From the NCBI RefSeq assembly GCF_002797735.1, contig NZ_PGFG01000001.1:1488001-1552000 (forward strand): a stretch of 64,000 bases of DNA, given 5' to 3'. How positions within the stretch are numbered: the stretch's first letter is position 1; each line of letters opens with the position of its first letter. This document shows, piece after piece, positions 53,643 through 63,084 of this stretch. The translations under genes were made by a program, and so were the position numbers. Source of the DNA: Thermoflavifilum aggregans (lineage in GTDB: Bacteria; Bacteroidota; Bacteroidia; Chitinophagales; Chitinophagaceae). The notes below the pieces were generated by a model. It did no database searches and had not been told where the DNA came from. It saw nothing but the letters and a program-made list of their open reading frames with translations.

Positions 53643-54047
53643 TCAGCTATGCTGAGCATGCAGGTGAACCGGCAGGATGATATTTGCATAGGTGATTTGT
53701 CCATTCTGGCCAAGAATCCCGATCAAATAATAGGTTGGATCACCTTTGGGGTTGTTATCTACAAATTCGAAATGCGAGTTATTGGTTGTTATCTGCAATT
53801 CTCCGATGGCGCACAGCTGATGGCTATCTGTCCCTGAATAAATACGAAAAGCTGCTACCTGCGACAAGTCACCAGTATAGGTAAACGAAAGATGCACGGC
53901 ATTTCCCTGTGCGTATCCGGTAAACTGGCTGATGGGTGTAGTTTCTGTCTGTACGGTTGGCTGTTGCGGTACAGCAAAATGATCATCTATTTTTGAACAA
54001 GCCTGCAGGGCAATCAGCAGAAACGAAATGGTAATTATTTTTTGCAT
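53643..54047 (-). CDS. Small hypothetical lipoprotein
   Basis: 134 residues. MQKIITISFLLIALQAC is a lipoprotein signal with Cys17. The remainder has features of a single fibronectin-type or immunoglobulin-like beta sandwich (alternating hydrophobic strands, GNAVHLSFTYTGDLSQVAAFRIYSG). No family is recognised. The ATG at 54047 is preferred to 54071 because it begins the signal peptide. It converges with the HD gene, whose stop is two bases away. Confidence 0.7.
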   Translation of the reverse strand: MQKIITISFLLIALQACSKIDDHFAVPQQPTVQTETTPISQFTGYAQGNAVHLSFTYTGDLSQVAAFRIYSGTDSHQLCAIGELQITTNNSHFEFVDNNPKGDPTYYLIGILGQNGQITYANIILPVHLHAQHS

Positions 54048-54231
54048 AACACATCCTTTGTGATGAAACAAATCCGCTTTTGCATGTGCGGCGGTTTTTC
54101 ACAGGATGTGTCGGTTTTGATAGATGCAAACTTACGGGATGGCAAAGAGTGAAATAAAGGCAAATTGGTAAACGAGGGGTCCCGGTTAGGGAAAGACGGG
54201 CTATTGGAAGGAAGACGGCTGACTATCTGGA

Positions 54232-57200
54232 TTATCGCAGCAAAGTGAGAACGCCTTTCTTAAACATGACCGGGCCATTGGGTGTTTCACGGTATTTCAC
54301 CCACCAGGCGTAGCCACCGGCATCGCAGGGGGCACCATGGAAAGTACCATCCCATCCCTGTGTCCAGTCGTGCGTCACAAACAAGAGTTGTCCCCAGCGA
54401 TTAAAGATGCGCAATTCGAAGTCGAATACCTGATGCAGCACTTTGGGCCTAAATACATCGTTGTGCCCGTCGTTATTGGGTGTGAAAGCATTCGGCATGA
54501 TGATATCACCCACGCAGTTGGCTGCAGGCTGCAGTGACACCGTGTCGGACGCAATGCCACAGATATTAAATGCCTGCACGCGGTATAAGCCGGGCTGGGT
54601 AGCGGTATAGCTGGGGCCGTAGGTGCCATCCTGCCAGCGGTAGCCTTCTGCATGCTCGCCAATGGCACGCAACAGCAGACGATCACCCGTGCAGATCAGG
54701 CTGTCATCGGCCAGGATTTGCACAGTCGGTAAGAATCCACGGGTAACTTTTACGGTATCTATTCGGGTGTAATTGCAAACAGCTCCGTTAATCAAAACTG
54801 TATACAAGCCGGGTGTGTCAACCGTGATGCGTGGTGTGGTTGCACCTGTACTCCACATATAGGCTATGGCATCGGGTGAAGACACGTCGAGCTGCAGGAT
54901 TTGGTTGGGGCAGAGGGTGGCTTCAGGATTCAGCCTGGGCAGGGTATTGGCCAGCAAATTCACCTGAATGGTATCAATTCGCAGGCAAAATCCGTTTGAG
55001 CTGATCACCCAGTATGTACCGGGCGATGACACACTCAGGCTGTCGGCATTTGAATGATCATTCCATTGATAGGAATAATTTTCACCGGTCAGTGAATATG
55101 CGTGAAGCGTGATTCGTTGACCTTCACACACATTTACCTGTTTTTCCAGGCTCAGCCGGGGTAGGGAGCGTACATGCAGATGCACGGAATCTACTGCACT
55201 GCAGCCAAAGGCATTGATGACCTGTACCCGATATACTCCTCCGTCTGATTCGGATGGCAGTGCCAAAGTAATTTGTCGGGTTGTATCACCCGTGCTCCAC
55301 CGGTAGTATACGCCGTCTCCACCTGCATCCAGGGTGATGGGTTGATTTTCGCAAGTACTGGTATCGTGGGTCAGCCGCAAGTTGGGCAGGGGTAAGGCTT
55401 TCAGATGAATAGTATCTGACTGGCTGCATCCCCAGGCATTGGTAACCCTAACCCAGTATTTCAAATCCATATTTACCTGTACCCGGATGCTGTCGCTATT
55501 TTCTCCGGTATTCCACAGCAGGCCAAAAGCCTGTTCGCTGGCGCCTGTAGACTGAGATGGACCTTCCCTATGAACCCATAAGTTTACCCATGATCCCTGG
55601 CATACGGCCGTATCACCCGCCACCTGAATGATGGGCAGCGGGTTGACAGTGAGCTGCATGGTATCGCTGGCGGCACAACCCGAGCTACTGGTGACTTTCA
55701 CCCAATAGGAGCCCGCGGTATCCACCGAGATAGATGGTGAAGATTGTCCGGTATTCCACAAGTAGGTAGCACCTGGATTGCCTGCATCCAGCGTGAGGCT
55801 TTCTCCCTGGCAGATGGCGGTATCTGGGCCGAGATTGACGATGGGCAGCGGGTTGACGGTGAGCTGCAGGGTATCGGTGGCGGCACAACCCGAGCTACTG
55901 GTGACCTTCACCCAATACTTACCTTCAGTTTTAATGGTTATTTGCTGGGTGGTGTCGCCTGTATTCCACAAGTAGGTGGCACCTGGGCCTGCGTTGAGCG
56001 TGAGGCTTTCTCCTTGGCAGATGGCGGTATCTGGACCAAGGTTAACAACAGGCAGCGGGTTGACGGTGAGCTGCAGGGTATCGGTGGCGGCGCAACCCAA
56101 GCTACTGGTGACTTTTACCCAATACTTACCCGCGGTATCGACCGAGATAGATGGTGAAATTTGTCCGGTATTCCACAAGTAGGTAGCACCTGGATTGCCT
56201 GCGTTCAGCGTGAGACTTTCTCCCTGGCAGATGGCGGTGTCCGGGCCGAGATTGATGATAGGCAGCGGGTTGACAGTGAGCTGCAGGGTATCGGTGGCGG
56301 CACAACCCGAGCTACTGGTGACCTTCACCCAATACTTACCTTCAGTTTTAATGGTTATTTGCTGGGTGGTGTCGCCTGTATTCCACACGTAGGTGGCACC
56401 TGGATTGCCTGCATCCAACACTAATCTTTCTCCCTGGCAGATGGCGGTGTCCGGGCCGAGATTGACGATGGGCAGCGGCTTGACGGTGAGCTGCAGGGTA
56501 TCGGTGGCGGCACAACCCGAGCTACTGGTGACTTTTACCCAATACTTACCTTCAGTTTTAATGGTTATTTGCTGGGTGGTGTCGCCAGTATTCCACAAGT
56601 ACGTTGACCCTGGATTGGCTGCGTTGAGCGTGAGGCTTTCTCCCTGGCAGATGGCGGTATCTGGGCCGAGATTGATGATGGGCAGTGGGTTGACAGTGAG
56701 CTGCAGGGTATCGGTGGCGGCACAACCCGAGCTACTGGTGACTTTCACCCAATAGGAGCCCGCGGTATCCACCGAGATAGATGGTGAAGTTTGTCCGGTA
56801 TTCCACAAGTAGGTGGCACCTGGATTGCCTGCATCCAACACTAATCTTTCTCCCTGGCAGATGGCGGTATCCGGGCCGAGGTTGACAACAGGCAATGGGT
56901 TGACAGTGAGCTGCAGGGTATCGGTGGCGGCACAACCCGAGCTACTGGTGACTTTCACCCAATAGGAGCCCGCGGTATCCACCGAGATAGATGGTGAAGT
57001 TTGTCCGGTATTCCACAAGTAGGTGGCACCTGGATTGCCTGCATCCAACACTAATCTTTCTCCCTGGCAGATGGCGGTATCCGGGCCGAGGTTGACAACA
57101 GGCAATGGGTTGACAGTGAGCTGCATGGTATCGGTGGCGGCACAACCCGAGCTACTGGTGACCTTCACCCAATAGGAGCCCGCGGTATCCACCGAGATAG

Positions 57201-60078
57201 ATGGTGAAGTTTGTCCGGTATTCCACAAGTAGGTAGCACCTGGATTGCCTGCATCCAGCGTGAGGCTTTCTCCCTGGCAGATGGCGGTATCCGGGCCGAG
57301 GTTGACGATGGGCAGCGGGTTGACAGTGAGCTGCAGGGTATCGCTGGCAGCGCAACCCGAGCTACTGGTGACTTTCACCCAATAGGAGTTTGCGGTTTCA
57401 ATGGTTATTTGCTGGGTGGTGTCGCCTGTATTCCACAAGTAGGTGGCACCTGGGCCTGCGTTGAGCGTGAGGCTTTCTCCCTGGCAGATGGCGGTATCCG
57501 GGCCGAGGTTGACGATGGGCAGTGGGTTGACGGTGAGCTGCAGGGTATCGCTGGCGGCACAACCCGAGCTACTGGTGACTTTCACCCAATAGGAGCCTGC
57601 GGTATCGACCGAGATAGATGGTGAAGATTGTCCGGTATTCCACAAGTAGGTAGCACCTGGGCCTGCGTTGAGCGTGAGGCTTTCTCCCTGGCAGATGGCG
57701 GTATCTGGCCCGAGGTCAACAACAGGCAGCGGCTTGACGGTGAGCTGCATGGTATCGCTGGCGGCGCAACCCAAGCTACTGGTGACTTTCACCCAATAGG
57801 AGCCTGCGGTATCGACCGAGATAGATGGTGAAGTTTGTCCGGTATTCCACAAGTAGGTGGCACCTGGGCCTGCGTTGAGCGTGAGACTTTCTCCCTGGCA
57901 GATGGCGGTATCCGGGCCGAGGTCAACAACAGGCAGCGGGTTGACGGTAAGCTGCATGGTATCGCTGGCGGCACAACCCGAGCTACTGGTGACCTTCACC
58001 CAATAGGAGCCTGCGGTATCCACCGAGATAGATGGCGAAGATTGTCCGGTATTCCACACGTAGGTAGCACCTGGGCCTGCGTTCAACGTGAGGCTTTCTC
58101 CCTGGCAGATGGCGGTATCCGGGCCGAGGTTGACGATGGGCAGTGGGTTGACGGTGAGCTGCAGGGTATCGCTGGCGGAACAACCCGAGCTGCTGGTGAC
58201 TTTCACCCAATAGGAGCCTGCGGTATCGACCGAGATAGATGGTGAAGTTTGTCCGGTATTCCACAAGTAGGTAGCACCTGGGCCTGCGTTGAGCGTGAGA
58301 CTTTCTCCCTGGCAGATGGCGGTATCCGGGCCGAGGTTGACGATAGGAGGAGCATGAAACGTTACCTGAATGGTGTCGTAGATTTCTCCGCAGGCCGGAC
58401 TGGTTACTTTGACCCAATATTTACCGGTAGAGCTTACCCGAATGGTGGATGTTGTATCATTGGTACTCCATAAATACGTAAGTCCGGGAGGTGGAGTGCC
58501 CCGAAACGGGGAGAGAGTAAGGGTATCGCCCTCGCATGCATCGGTATCAGCACCCAGATTCACGGATGAAGGATCAAAGACCGTAACCAGCGAAGAATCA
58601 GTGGCGGTGCAGGTTCCCGCTGCTCCGGATGATAGACTAGCAGTTACATAATATTTTGTTGTAACAGAGGGATGCACTGTAATGCTGGATGTGGTGTCGC
58701 CTGTACTCCATAAGTAGCTTGTATAGCCTTCTTGAGCACGGAGGGTAGCAGAGCTGCCTGCGCAAATTACCGTATCTCCCGGATGGACTACTGGTGAACG
58801 CAGCACCAGCAAATGCACCATGTTGGAAGGCGAGTTGCAGGTGGAATAGCTGATCTGTCCCTGTTCAGCAGCCAGGAAACGATAATATCGCGTATCCGAA
58901 GTATCGGTGGAGGGAATGATATACAGCGAATCGGTTGCGCCGGCAATATTGGTCCAGTTCACCCCATCCATGCTAACCTGCCATTGATAGGTGGGATGAG
59001 CAAAATATCCGGGCGTAACCGAAGCAAAAATGGTATCGGGATTGCCGGAGCAAATGGTATCGCTGCTTTGGTCGCTGTTGTGCAGATAGGCAATGAGGGT
59101 GGGGCCGCAATAGGTAAATTCGATATCATCAATGGCAAGATCATTCCCGCAACCCCCGGGAGCATTATTTCGTATGACCAGTTTTACGCTATCCAAGCCT
59201 ATCGGAGTTCGGAATCCGAAACCATATCGCTGCCAAGTGGGACTATCCACAATCTGTCCGGAACCGTTGGTGGTCAGCTTCATGGAGACGTCATTGGTAT
59301 TTACACTATCTATGACTTTATTCGTTAACGGGTTCACGACCAAAAAGGTAACATTGGGAAAGATGGTTCCCCCCGAGCAAATGCTTTGTAGCACTTGTTT
59401 ACCATCCACATTTAAAAGCCATGCACTAAATGAATATTGAGCTCCTTGGCATAGGCCTTTAATCGTTCGCGTGTAAAATATTCCAGGTGTCCAAGCGGCA
59501 TTTACCAGAAGCATCCCGCCATTTGGATTTCCGGTATGATCTTTCATATTTACCCATTCACATCTTCCATTAATAGTGTTTGCGGTAATGACATAAGAGT
59601 TATCATACAACCAAAAGCTATCGTTTTGAGGTGGTTGAGGGTTACACGGAACGGGTGGAAATGTATCGTATTGGTAGCTTATAAATGCCGGCGGATTCAA
59701 TCGACGTCTGGCAGTATCATTGGGCAAAGTGCCGAAATCTTCAAACAAAAACGGTGAGGATGCCTTGGTACCCGCACAATCGGTGGAAGGACAATACACG
59801 ACATGGACCTTATATTGGTAGGTACTACCATTGTACGTTGCGCGTACAGTGATGTAACCTGTGTCAGTAAACTGAACCGTTACACTCCGGGTCGTTTTAT
59901 TGCTAGTTAGGAAAATAGAATTTGGAATATTCCACTGTACATTGGTGGAATTGCCGGCCTTTGACAGATCGAAAGTAGCAAAGGTGTTTTGGCAAACCGT
60001 TTTAGGGCCAACGATTTGTGCGTCAGCTATCTGCCACCAGGCACTGATAATCATGATGAAGATCAATGGCTTCCTCAT
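54232..60078 (-). CDS. Giant secreted repeat protein with gliding-motility type C-terminal (type B) T9SS sorting domain
   Basis: 1948 residues. A signal peptide ends near residue 20 (ADAQ). About 21-335 is a non-repeated N-terminal region containing PKD/Ig-like strands and, around 95-320, a carbohydrate-binding-like jelly roll (GGMLLVNAAWTPGIFYTRTIKGLCQG). Thirteen near-identical 69/70-residue Ig-like repeats cover 579-1482, preceded and followed by diverged copies. The last 95 residues (MPNAFTPNNDGHNDVF, FNRWGQLLF) are the CHU_C-type sorting domain used by the type IX secretion system. A long cell-surface adhesin or structural filament is the most likely role. Transcribed alone on the minus strand. 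Confidence 0.9.
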   Translation of the reverse strand: MRKPLIFIMIISAWWQIADAQIVGPKTVCQNTFATFDLSKAGNSTNVQWNIPNSIFLTSNKTTRSVTVQFTDTGYITVRATYNGSTYQYKVHVVYCPSTDCAGTKASSPFLFEDFGTLPNDTARRRLNPPAFISYQYDTFPPVPCNPQPPQNDSFWLYDNSYVITANTINGRCEWVNMKDHTGNPNGGMLLVNAAWTPGIFYTRTIKGLCQGAQYSFSAWLLNVDGKQVLQSICSGGTIFPNVTFLVVNPLTNKVIDSVNTNDVSMKLTTNGSGQIVDSPTWQRYGFGFRTPIGLDSVKLVIRNNAPGGCGNDLAIDDIEFTYCGPTLIAYLHNSDQSSDTICSGNPDTIFASVTPGYFAHPTYQWQVSMDGVNWTNIAGATDSLYIIPSTDTSDTRYYRFLAAEQGQISYSTCNSPSNMVHLLVLRSPVVHPGDTVICAGSSATLRAQEGYTSYLWSTGDTTSSITVHPSVTTKYYVTASLSSGAAGTCTATDSSLVTVFDPSSVNLGADTDACEGDTLTLSPFRGTPPPGLTYLWSTNDTTSTIRVSSTGKYWVKVTSPACGEIYDTIQVTFHAPPIVNLGPDTAICQGESLTLNAGPGATYLWNTGQTSPSISVDTAGSYWVKVTSSSGCSASDTLQLTVNPLPIVNLGPDTAICQGESLTLNAGPGATYVWNTGQSSPSISVDTAGSYWVKVTSSSGCAASDTMQLTVNPLPVVDLGPDTAICQGESLTLNAGPGATYLWNTGQTSPSISVDTAGSYWVKVTSSLGCAASDTMQLTVKPLPVVDLGPDTAICQGESLTLNAGPGATYLWNTGQSSPSISVDTAGSYWVKVTSSSGCAASDTLQLTVNPLPIVNLGPDTAICQGESLTLNAGPGATYLWNTGDTTQQITIETANSYWVKVTSSSGCAASDTLQLTVNPLPIVNLGPDTAICQGESLTLDAGNPGATYLWNTGQTSPSISVDTAGSYWVKVTSSSGCAATDTMQLTVNPLPVVNLGPDTAICQGERLVLDAGNPGATYLWNTGQTSPSISVDTAGSYWVKVTSSSGCAATDTLQLTVNPLPVVNLGPDTAICQGERLVLDAGNPGATYLWNTGQTSPSISVDTAGSYWVKVTSSSGCAATDTLQLTVNPLPIINLGPDTAICQGESLTLNAANPGSTYLWNTGDTTQQITIKTEGKYWVKVTSSSGCAATDTLQLTVKPLPIVNLGPDTAICQGERLVLDAGNPGATYVWNTGDTTQQITIKTEGKYWVKVTSSSGCAATDTLQLTVNPLPIINLGPDTAICQGESLTLNAGNPGATYLWNTGQISPSISVDTAGKYWVKVTSSLGCAATDTLQLTVNPLPVVNLGPDTAICQGESLTLNAGPGATYLWNTGDTTQQITIKTEGKYWVKVTSSSGCAATDTLQLTVNPLPIVNLGPDTAICQGESLTLDAGNPGATYLWNTGQSSPSISVDTAGSYWVKVTSSSGCAASDTMQLTVNPLPIIQVAGDTAVCQGSWVNLWVHREGPSQSTGASEQAFGLLWNTGENSDSIRVQVNMDLKYWVRVTNAWGCSQSDTIHLKALPLPNLRLTHDTSTCENQPITLDAGGDGVYYRWSTGDTTRQITLALPSESDGGVYRVQVINAFGCSAVDSVHLHVRSLPRLSLEKQVNVCEGQRITLHAYSLTGENYSYQWNDHSNADSLSVSSPGTYWVISSNGFCLRIDTIQVNLLANTLPRLNPEATLCPNQILQLDVSSPDAIAYMWSTGATTPRITVDTPGLYTVLINGAVCNYTRIDTVKVTRGFLPTVQILADDSLICTGDRLLLRAIGEHAEGYRWQDGTYGPSYTATQPGLYRVQAFNICGIASDTVSLQPAANCVGDIIMPNAFTPNNDGHNDVFRPKVLHQVFDFELRIFNRWGQLLFVTHDWTQGWDGTFHGAPCDAGGYAWWVKYRETPNGPVMFKKGVLTLLR
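55633..58344 (-). repeat. Tandem array of 13 coding repeats of 207/210 bases
   Basis: Encodes 904 residues. Six units are 69 residues (1-5 and 12) and seven are 70 (6-11 and 13), the difference being one asparagine in AGNPG versus AGPG. Each unit begins with [IV][IV]xLGPDTAICQGE and ends with QLTV[NK]PLP. Units 7 and 8 (about 56680-57099) are identical in protein and over at least 200 bases of DNA. Confidence 0.97.
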
Positions 60079-60191
60079 GGTTTTTCATGGATATGGTCCA
60101 TATGGAATTTATGCTGCCTGACGTTTCAGGTCAGGCCGAGTCAGCCATTCATCTTAAAAAATTGTAGAACCTGTTTTGCATAACTCCTATT

Positions 60192-61502
60192 TTATGTTTT
60201 TAAAATACTTGTGGCAATTTCATTTCCGCTGGCAAGGGCCGATTCTACCGTGCCCCATGGAGGATGGGCATAATAAGCTTCCCCGGCGAAGTATAACCGA
60301 TGAGGGAAAAAGGCCTGAAGTTGTTTGATAAGGGTTTGATGTCCGGGTACCGGATAACTGTAACTTCCGCAGGCAAATGGGTCTAAATACCAATCAAATA
60401 TAAAATATTTTAACAATTCCTTTTGTAAAATTTTGGCGGGTAAACCGGATATCTGTACAAGTGATTGAATAACAGCATCTTTTTGAATAACCGGCCATGT
60501 ATTACCAGATGGAAGAGGTCCTCCTTTCCAGCCTGTGAGTACGGGCCAATCATTTGGATAGGCTGTCCACCAGGTAGGCACGGGCGCCTGGCTGATCAGG
60601 AAGCCCATATCCGGAGCAAAGCGTGATGCCCACCAGGGATGTTTCCACAGGGTAATGATTTTGGTGGCCGTTCCGTAGCCCAATTGCTGCATAACCTGGA
60701 TGATGCGGTCTTCTCCGGGTTCTATGGAAATGCCTTTATGACCGTATTTTTGGAAAGTACCCGGCGGCAAGGTGATGACCACCCGATCTGCCATATACGT
60801 TAGGATCTTTTGCCGGAAATGAGCCTTCACCTGGACGAAGGCAGGGGATGATAAGGAAACCTGCCTGACCGGATGGGCATAAAGCAATTTTCCGCCCGCC
60901 TGTTGAAATTGGGCTACCATGCCATAAATCATGGCCCCATAGCCTGAAGCCTGCAGATGCGGTGCCCGGCCTATCCGATAATTGGGCCCCTCTTCTTGTT
61001 CCCATTCGTCGCGCAGGGCAAGCATGCTAACCCGTTCCGGGTCGGCTGCATCATAACCCATGGCAAAGCGTAACAGCTCCTGTCGGAAATCCGCGTAGGA
61101 TTCTCCGGGAAAATAGGTGTTCAGAAAAGCATGAAGCGTGGTATCGTGCCTGAGGCCGGCGAGGATTTCATGAAATTTCTTCCATGCCGCTTCCCGAGAA
61201 GGAGAGGGAGAAGATGCATCCGGAAGCAATCGGATGGTTTTTCCTGTTACTGCAGAGACAGATAAGTGTAATTTCTCTACCCATCTGAAGGTATGAGGCA
61301 GGCGCCCATGGATAAATTCAGCACCGGCCTCCAGGTTATATCCAGTTTGCTTGTCGGTGAATGTATGGATACGGCCACCCGCGCGGTTTCGGGCTTCGAG
61401 TATCAATACTTTTTGTCCGGCTTCCGCAAGCCTTACACCACATTGCAGGCCCGATGCTCCGACACCTACAATGAGTGTATCCCATTTGGCAGATATTCCC
61501 AT
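60192..61502 (-). CDS. Flavin-containing amine oxidoreductase
   Basis: 436 residues from the ATG at 61502. The FAD-binding VGVGASGLQCGVRLAEAGQKVLILEARNRAGGRIHT-type N-terminal region comprises the GxGxxG motif, the acidic strand end (LEAR) and GGR. A central ITLPPGTF follows and the C-terminal FAD region LYFAGEAYYAHPPWGTVESAL closes the fold, as in monoamine oxidase-like enzymes. It oxidises an amine or another substrate with oxygen or another acceptor; the substrate is unknown. The upstream GTG (61532) would lie upstream of the promoter box. Confidence 0.88.
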   Translation of the reverse strand: MGISAKWDTLIVGVGASGLQCGVRLAEAGQKVLILEARNRAGGRIHTFTDKQTGYNLEAGAEFIHGRLPHTFRWVEKLHLSVSAVTGKTIRLLPDASSPSPSREAAWKKFHEILAGLRHDTTLHAFLNTYFPGESYADFRQELLRFAMGYDAADPERVSMLALRDEWEQEEGPNYRIGRAPHLQASGYGAMIYGMVAQFQQAGGKLLYAHPVRQVSLSSPAFVQVKAHFRQKILTYMADRVVITLPPGTFQKYGHKGISIEPGEDRIIQVMQQLGYGTATKIITLWKHPWWASRFAPDMGFLISQAPVPTWWTAYPNDWPVLTGWKGGPLPSGNTWPVIQKDAVIQSLVQISGLPAKILQKELLKYFIFDWYLDPFACGSYSYPVPGHQTLIKQLQAFFPHRLYFAGEAYYAHPPWGTVESALASGNEIATSILKT

Positions 61503-61507
61503 CCGCC

Positions 61508-61537
61508 CAAAATTACAATAGCAGAGCTTCACTCCAG
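61508..61537 (-). promoter_or_regulatory. Promoter of the amine oxidoreductase gene
   Basis: On the minus strand CTG (61535-61537), 19 bases, then TAATTTTG (61508-61515), a full match to TAnnTTTG. The ATG at 61502 follows five bases later, implying a leaderless transcript. Confidence 0.55.
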
Positions 61538-61762
61538 CCAGATTCGTCCCTTCAGCCGGATATCTGCAGAGGATGCAGCTATCCAGACATCAAACCAGCC
61601 GGGTTCGAGCTGATTTATAAAGACTTCATTTTTGTTATCAAACCCATTGAAATATTTTACTGTAAAAAATCAATCCATCCCTCATGATAGATTGTCTGGG
61701 TGGAAAGAGTTGATGCCCTGGCTGTCAGTACAATACCGAGCAGAAATACTTTCCTAACACAT
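61529..61762 (-). pseudogene. Remnant of a GH3 beta-glucosidase-type gene (both ends, middle deleted)
   Basis: On the minus strand, from about 61758 to 61657, one frame reads a signal peptide-like stretch (VRKVFLLGIVLTARAST) then TIYHEGWIDF, like the N-terminus of Bacteroidota GH3 proteins. A second frame, from about 61665 to 61529, reads TVKYFNGFDNKNEVFINQ then EPGWFDVWIAASSADIRLKG and a stop. It matches the fibronectin-type C-terminal end of GH3 enzymes. The catalytic barrel between them is absent. The start is also damaged (an ATG TGT TAG at 61762). It lies between GH88 and the amine oxidase. Confidence 0.6.
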
Positions 61763-61771
61763 GGTTTTGGG

Positions 61772-62971
61772 TTAAAAGAAAAAATCGGGTCTCTCTGGAT
61801 GCGTATATCTCCACAATGCCTGCAGCAGATAATAATCTGCATAGATCAGCGGCACATCCATTTCCCGGTGATGATGGGCATCGCCGGTTGCATGTTTCAG
61901 TAAAAAATATGTGTGAGTGTTGTTTATATTCAGATAGGCTGGCGAACACAAGCTTTGCAGCAGGTTCATTGCCCATTGCTGATAATAGGCAGCTTTTTTA
62001 GCAGGTACATAACGTTTCAATTCCAGCAGGGCCGAAGCTGCAATAGCGGCTGCAGAAGCATCCTTTAGCTGTTTCAGGCTATCGGGTGCATTGAAATCCC
62101 ATGGTGGAATATGATCAGGAATCACAGCGATGTGACGGATAAAATAATCGGCTGCTTTTTGTGCATAAAACAGGTAACGTTTGTTTTGGGTATAACGGTA
62201 AGCCACCGTGAGTCCATAAATGGCCCAGGCCTGCCCGCGTGACCAGCAGCTGCTATCGGCATATCCCTGCCAGGTTTTGCGCGCCAGCAGGGAGCCGGAA
62301 GCCGGGTCGTAATCCAGCACGTGAAAGGTACTGAAATCTTTCCGGAAACGGTATCGCAAATCGTGGTTGATGTGCGATACCGCTATCCGGTAAAAACTGC
62401 TGTCGCCGGTGAGGGCTGTGGCACGGAAAAGCAGCTCCAGATTCATCAGGTTGTCCACGATCACCGGATAATGCCAGGGACCTCCATCCCAGGATTTGAT
62501 TTCACCCACCTGCGGATGAAAACGTTGGCTAAGCGAATGCGCTGCACGAATCAGCACTTCACGAAATTCAGCCTGATGGGTAGTCTGATAGGCTTTTTCA
62601 AACGGAATGCCCACCATAAAACCCAGATCGTGGGTAGTGGTAAGGGTATCGTCGGCCGATAGGGGAAGGGTATAGGCAAGGGCTTGCTGTTGCCAGTAAG
62701 GATTATGTGTGAATGCATGCAAATACCACAATTTACCCGGAAAAAAACCAGCTGTCCAGCCGTGGATATTCACCTCAACGGGCTGACCGCTTGCCGTCAG
62801 GCTGTGCAGGAACCGCAAGCTATCCCGATGCACAGCGAAATATGCCTTTGTTTGTTGCTCAGCCAGCTGCACCACCCGATTGACGGGCAAGGTATCGGAT
62901 GCGGAGAGCTGATTGATAAATCCGGCATGTGCGTGGCTGAAGATCCAGCAGAAAAGGATGAGCAACCGCAT
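61772..62971 (-). CDS. GH88 unsaturated glucuronyl hydrolase
   Basis: Removes the unsaturated uronic acid left by polysaccharide lyases from oligosaccharides. The 399-residue product has a signal peptide (residues 1-17), then an (alpha/alpha)6 barrel with NIHGWTAGFFPGKLWYL, TTHDLGFM (catalytic aspartate region), IVDNLMNLELLF with the second aspartate and SSCWSRGQAWAIYGL. The ATG at 62971 is chosen over the TTG at 62989, which overlaps the -7 box. It is divergent from a LacI-type regulator that probably controls it. Confidence 0.92.
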   Translation of the reverse strand: MRLLILFCWIFSHAHAGFINQLSASDTLPVNRVVQLAEQQTKAYFAVHRDSLRFLHSLTASGQPVEVNIHGWTAGFFPGKLWYLHAFTHNPYWQQQALAYTLPLSADDTLTTTHDLGFMVGIPFEKAYQTTHQAEFREVLIRAAHSLSQRFHPQVGEIKSWDGGPWHYPVIVDNLMNLELLFRATALTGDSSFYRIAVSHINHDLRYRFRKDFSTFHVLDYDPASGSLLARKTWQGYADSSCWSRGQAWAIYGLTVAYRYTQNKRYLFYAQKAADYFIRHIAVIPDHIPPWDFNAPDSLKQLKDASAAAIAASALLELKRYVPAKKAAYYQQWAMNLLQSLCSPAYLNINNTHTYFLLKHATGDAHHHREMDVPLIYADYYLLQALWRYTHPERPDFFF

Positions 62972-62986
62972 GTTTTTCAGTTTGGA

Positions 62987-63017
62987 CAAAGATGCCCGAA
63001 ATGGATAAAAACTGCAA
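62987..63017 (-). promoter_or_regulatory. Possible GH88 promoter (TTG-N20-CATCTTTG)
   Basis: On the minus strand TTG at 63015-63017, 20 bases, then CATCTTTG at 62987-62994, one mismatch from TAnnTTTG, ending 15 bases before the ATG. Confidence 0.4.
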
Positions 63018-63027
63018 GTGTTTTTTG

Positions 63028-63041
63028 TGCAATCGTTTTCG
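63028..63041. promoter_or_regulatory. Putative LacI/PurR-family operator
   Basis: TGCAATCGTTTTCG matches the classical TGNAANCGNTTNCA operator at nine of ten fixed positions. It lies just upstream of the GH88 promoter and between it and the divergent LacI-type gene, a typical place for repression of both. Confidence 0.6.
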
Positions 63042-63084
63042 TAAATGAGGTCAATATGAATGATATTTTTTGTATTTTTCGCTT

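Noticed and set aside
55633-58344. Regular direct repeats resembling a CRISPR array
   Set aside because: The units are 207/210 bases, contiguous without spacers and wholly coding in one frame; no cas genes are near.
55744-58473. Series of plus-strand open frames of 65-137 codons with similar sequences
   Set aside because: They are antisense to the tandem repeats of the giant protein and recur with its 207/210-base period. They have no start or promoter signals of their own.
60091-60135. Palindrome ATATGGTCCATAT and a CCTGAC/GTCAGG hairpin upstream of the giant gene
   Set aside because: They could be an operator and the amine oxidase terminator, but there is no T-run and no matching known motif, so I do not list them as features.
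61657-61842. Minus-strand frame of 61 codons
   Set aside because: Its first half overlaps the 3' end of GH88 in another frame; only its second half (GH3-like start) is meaningful and is reported within the pseudogene.
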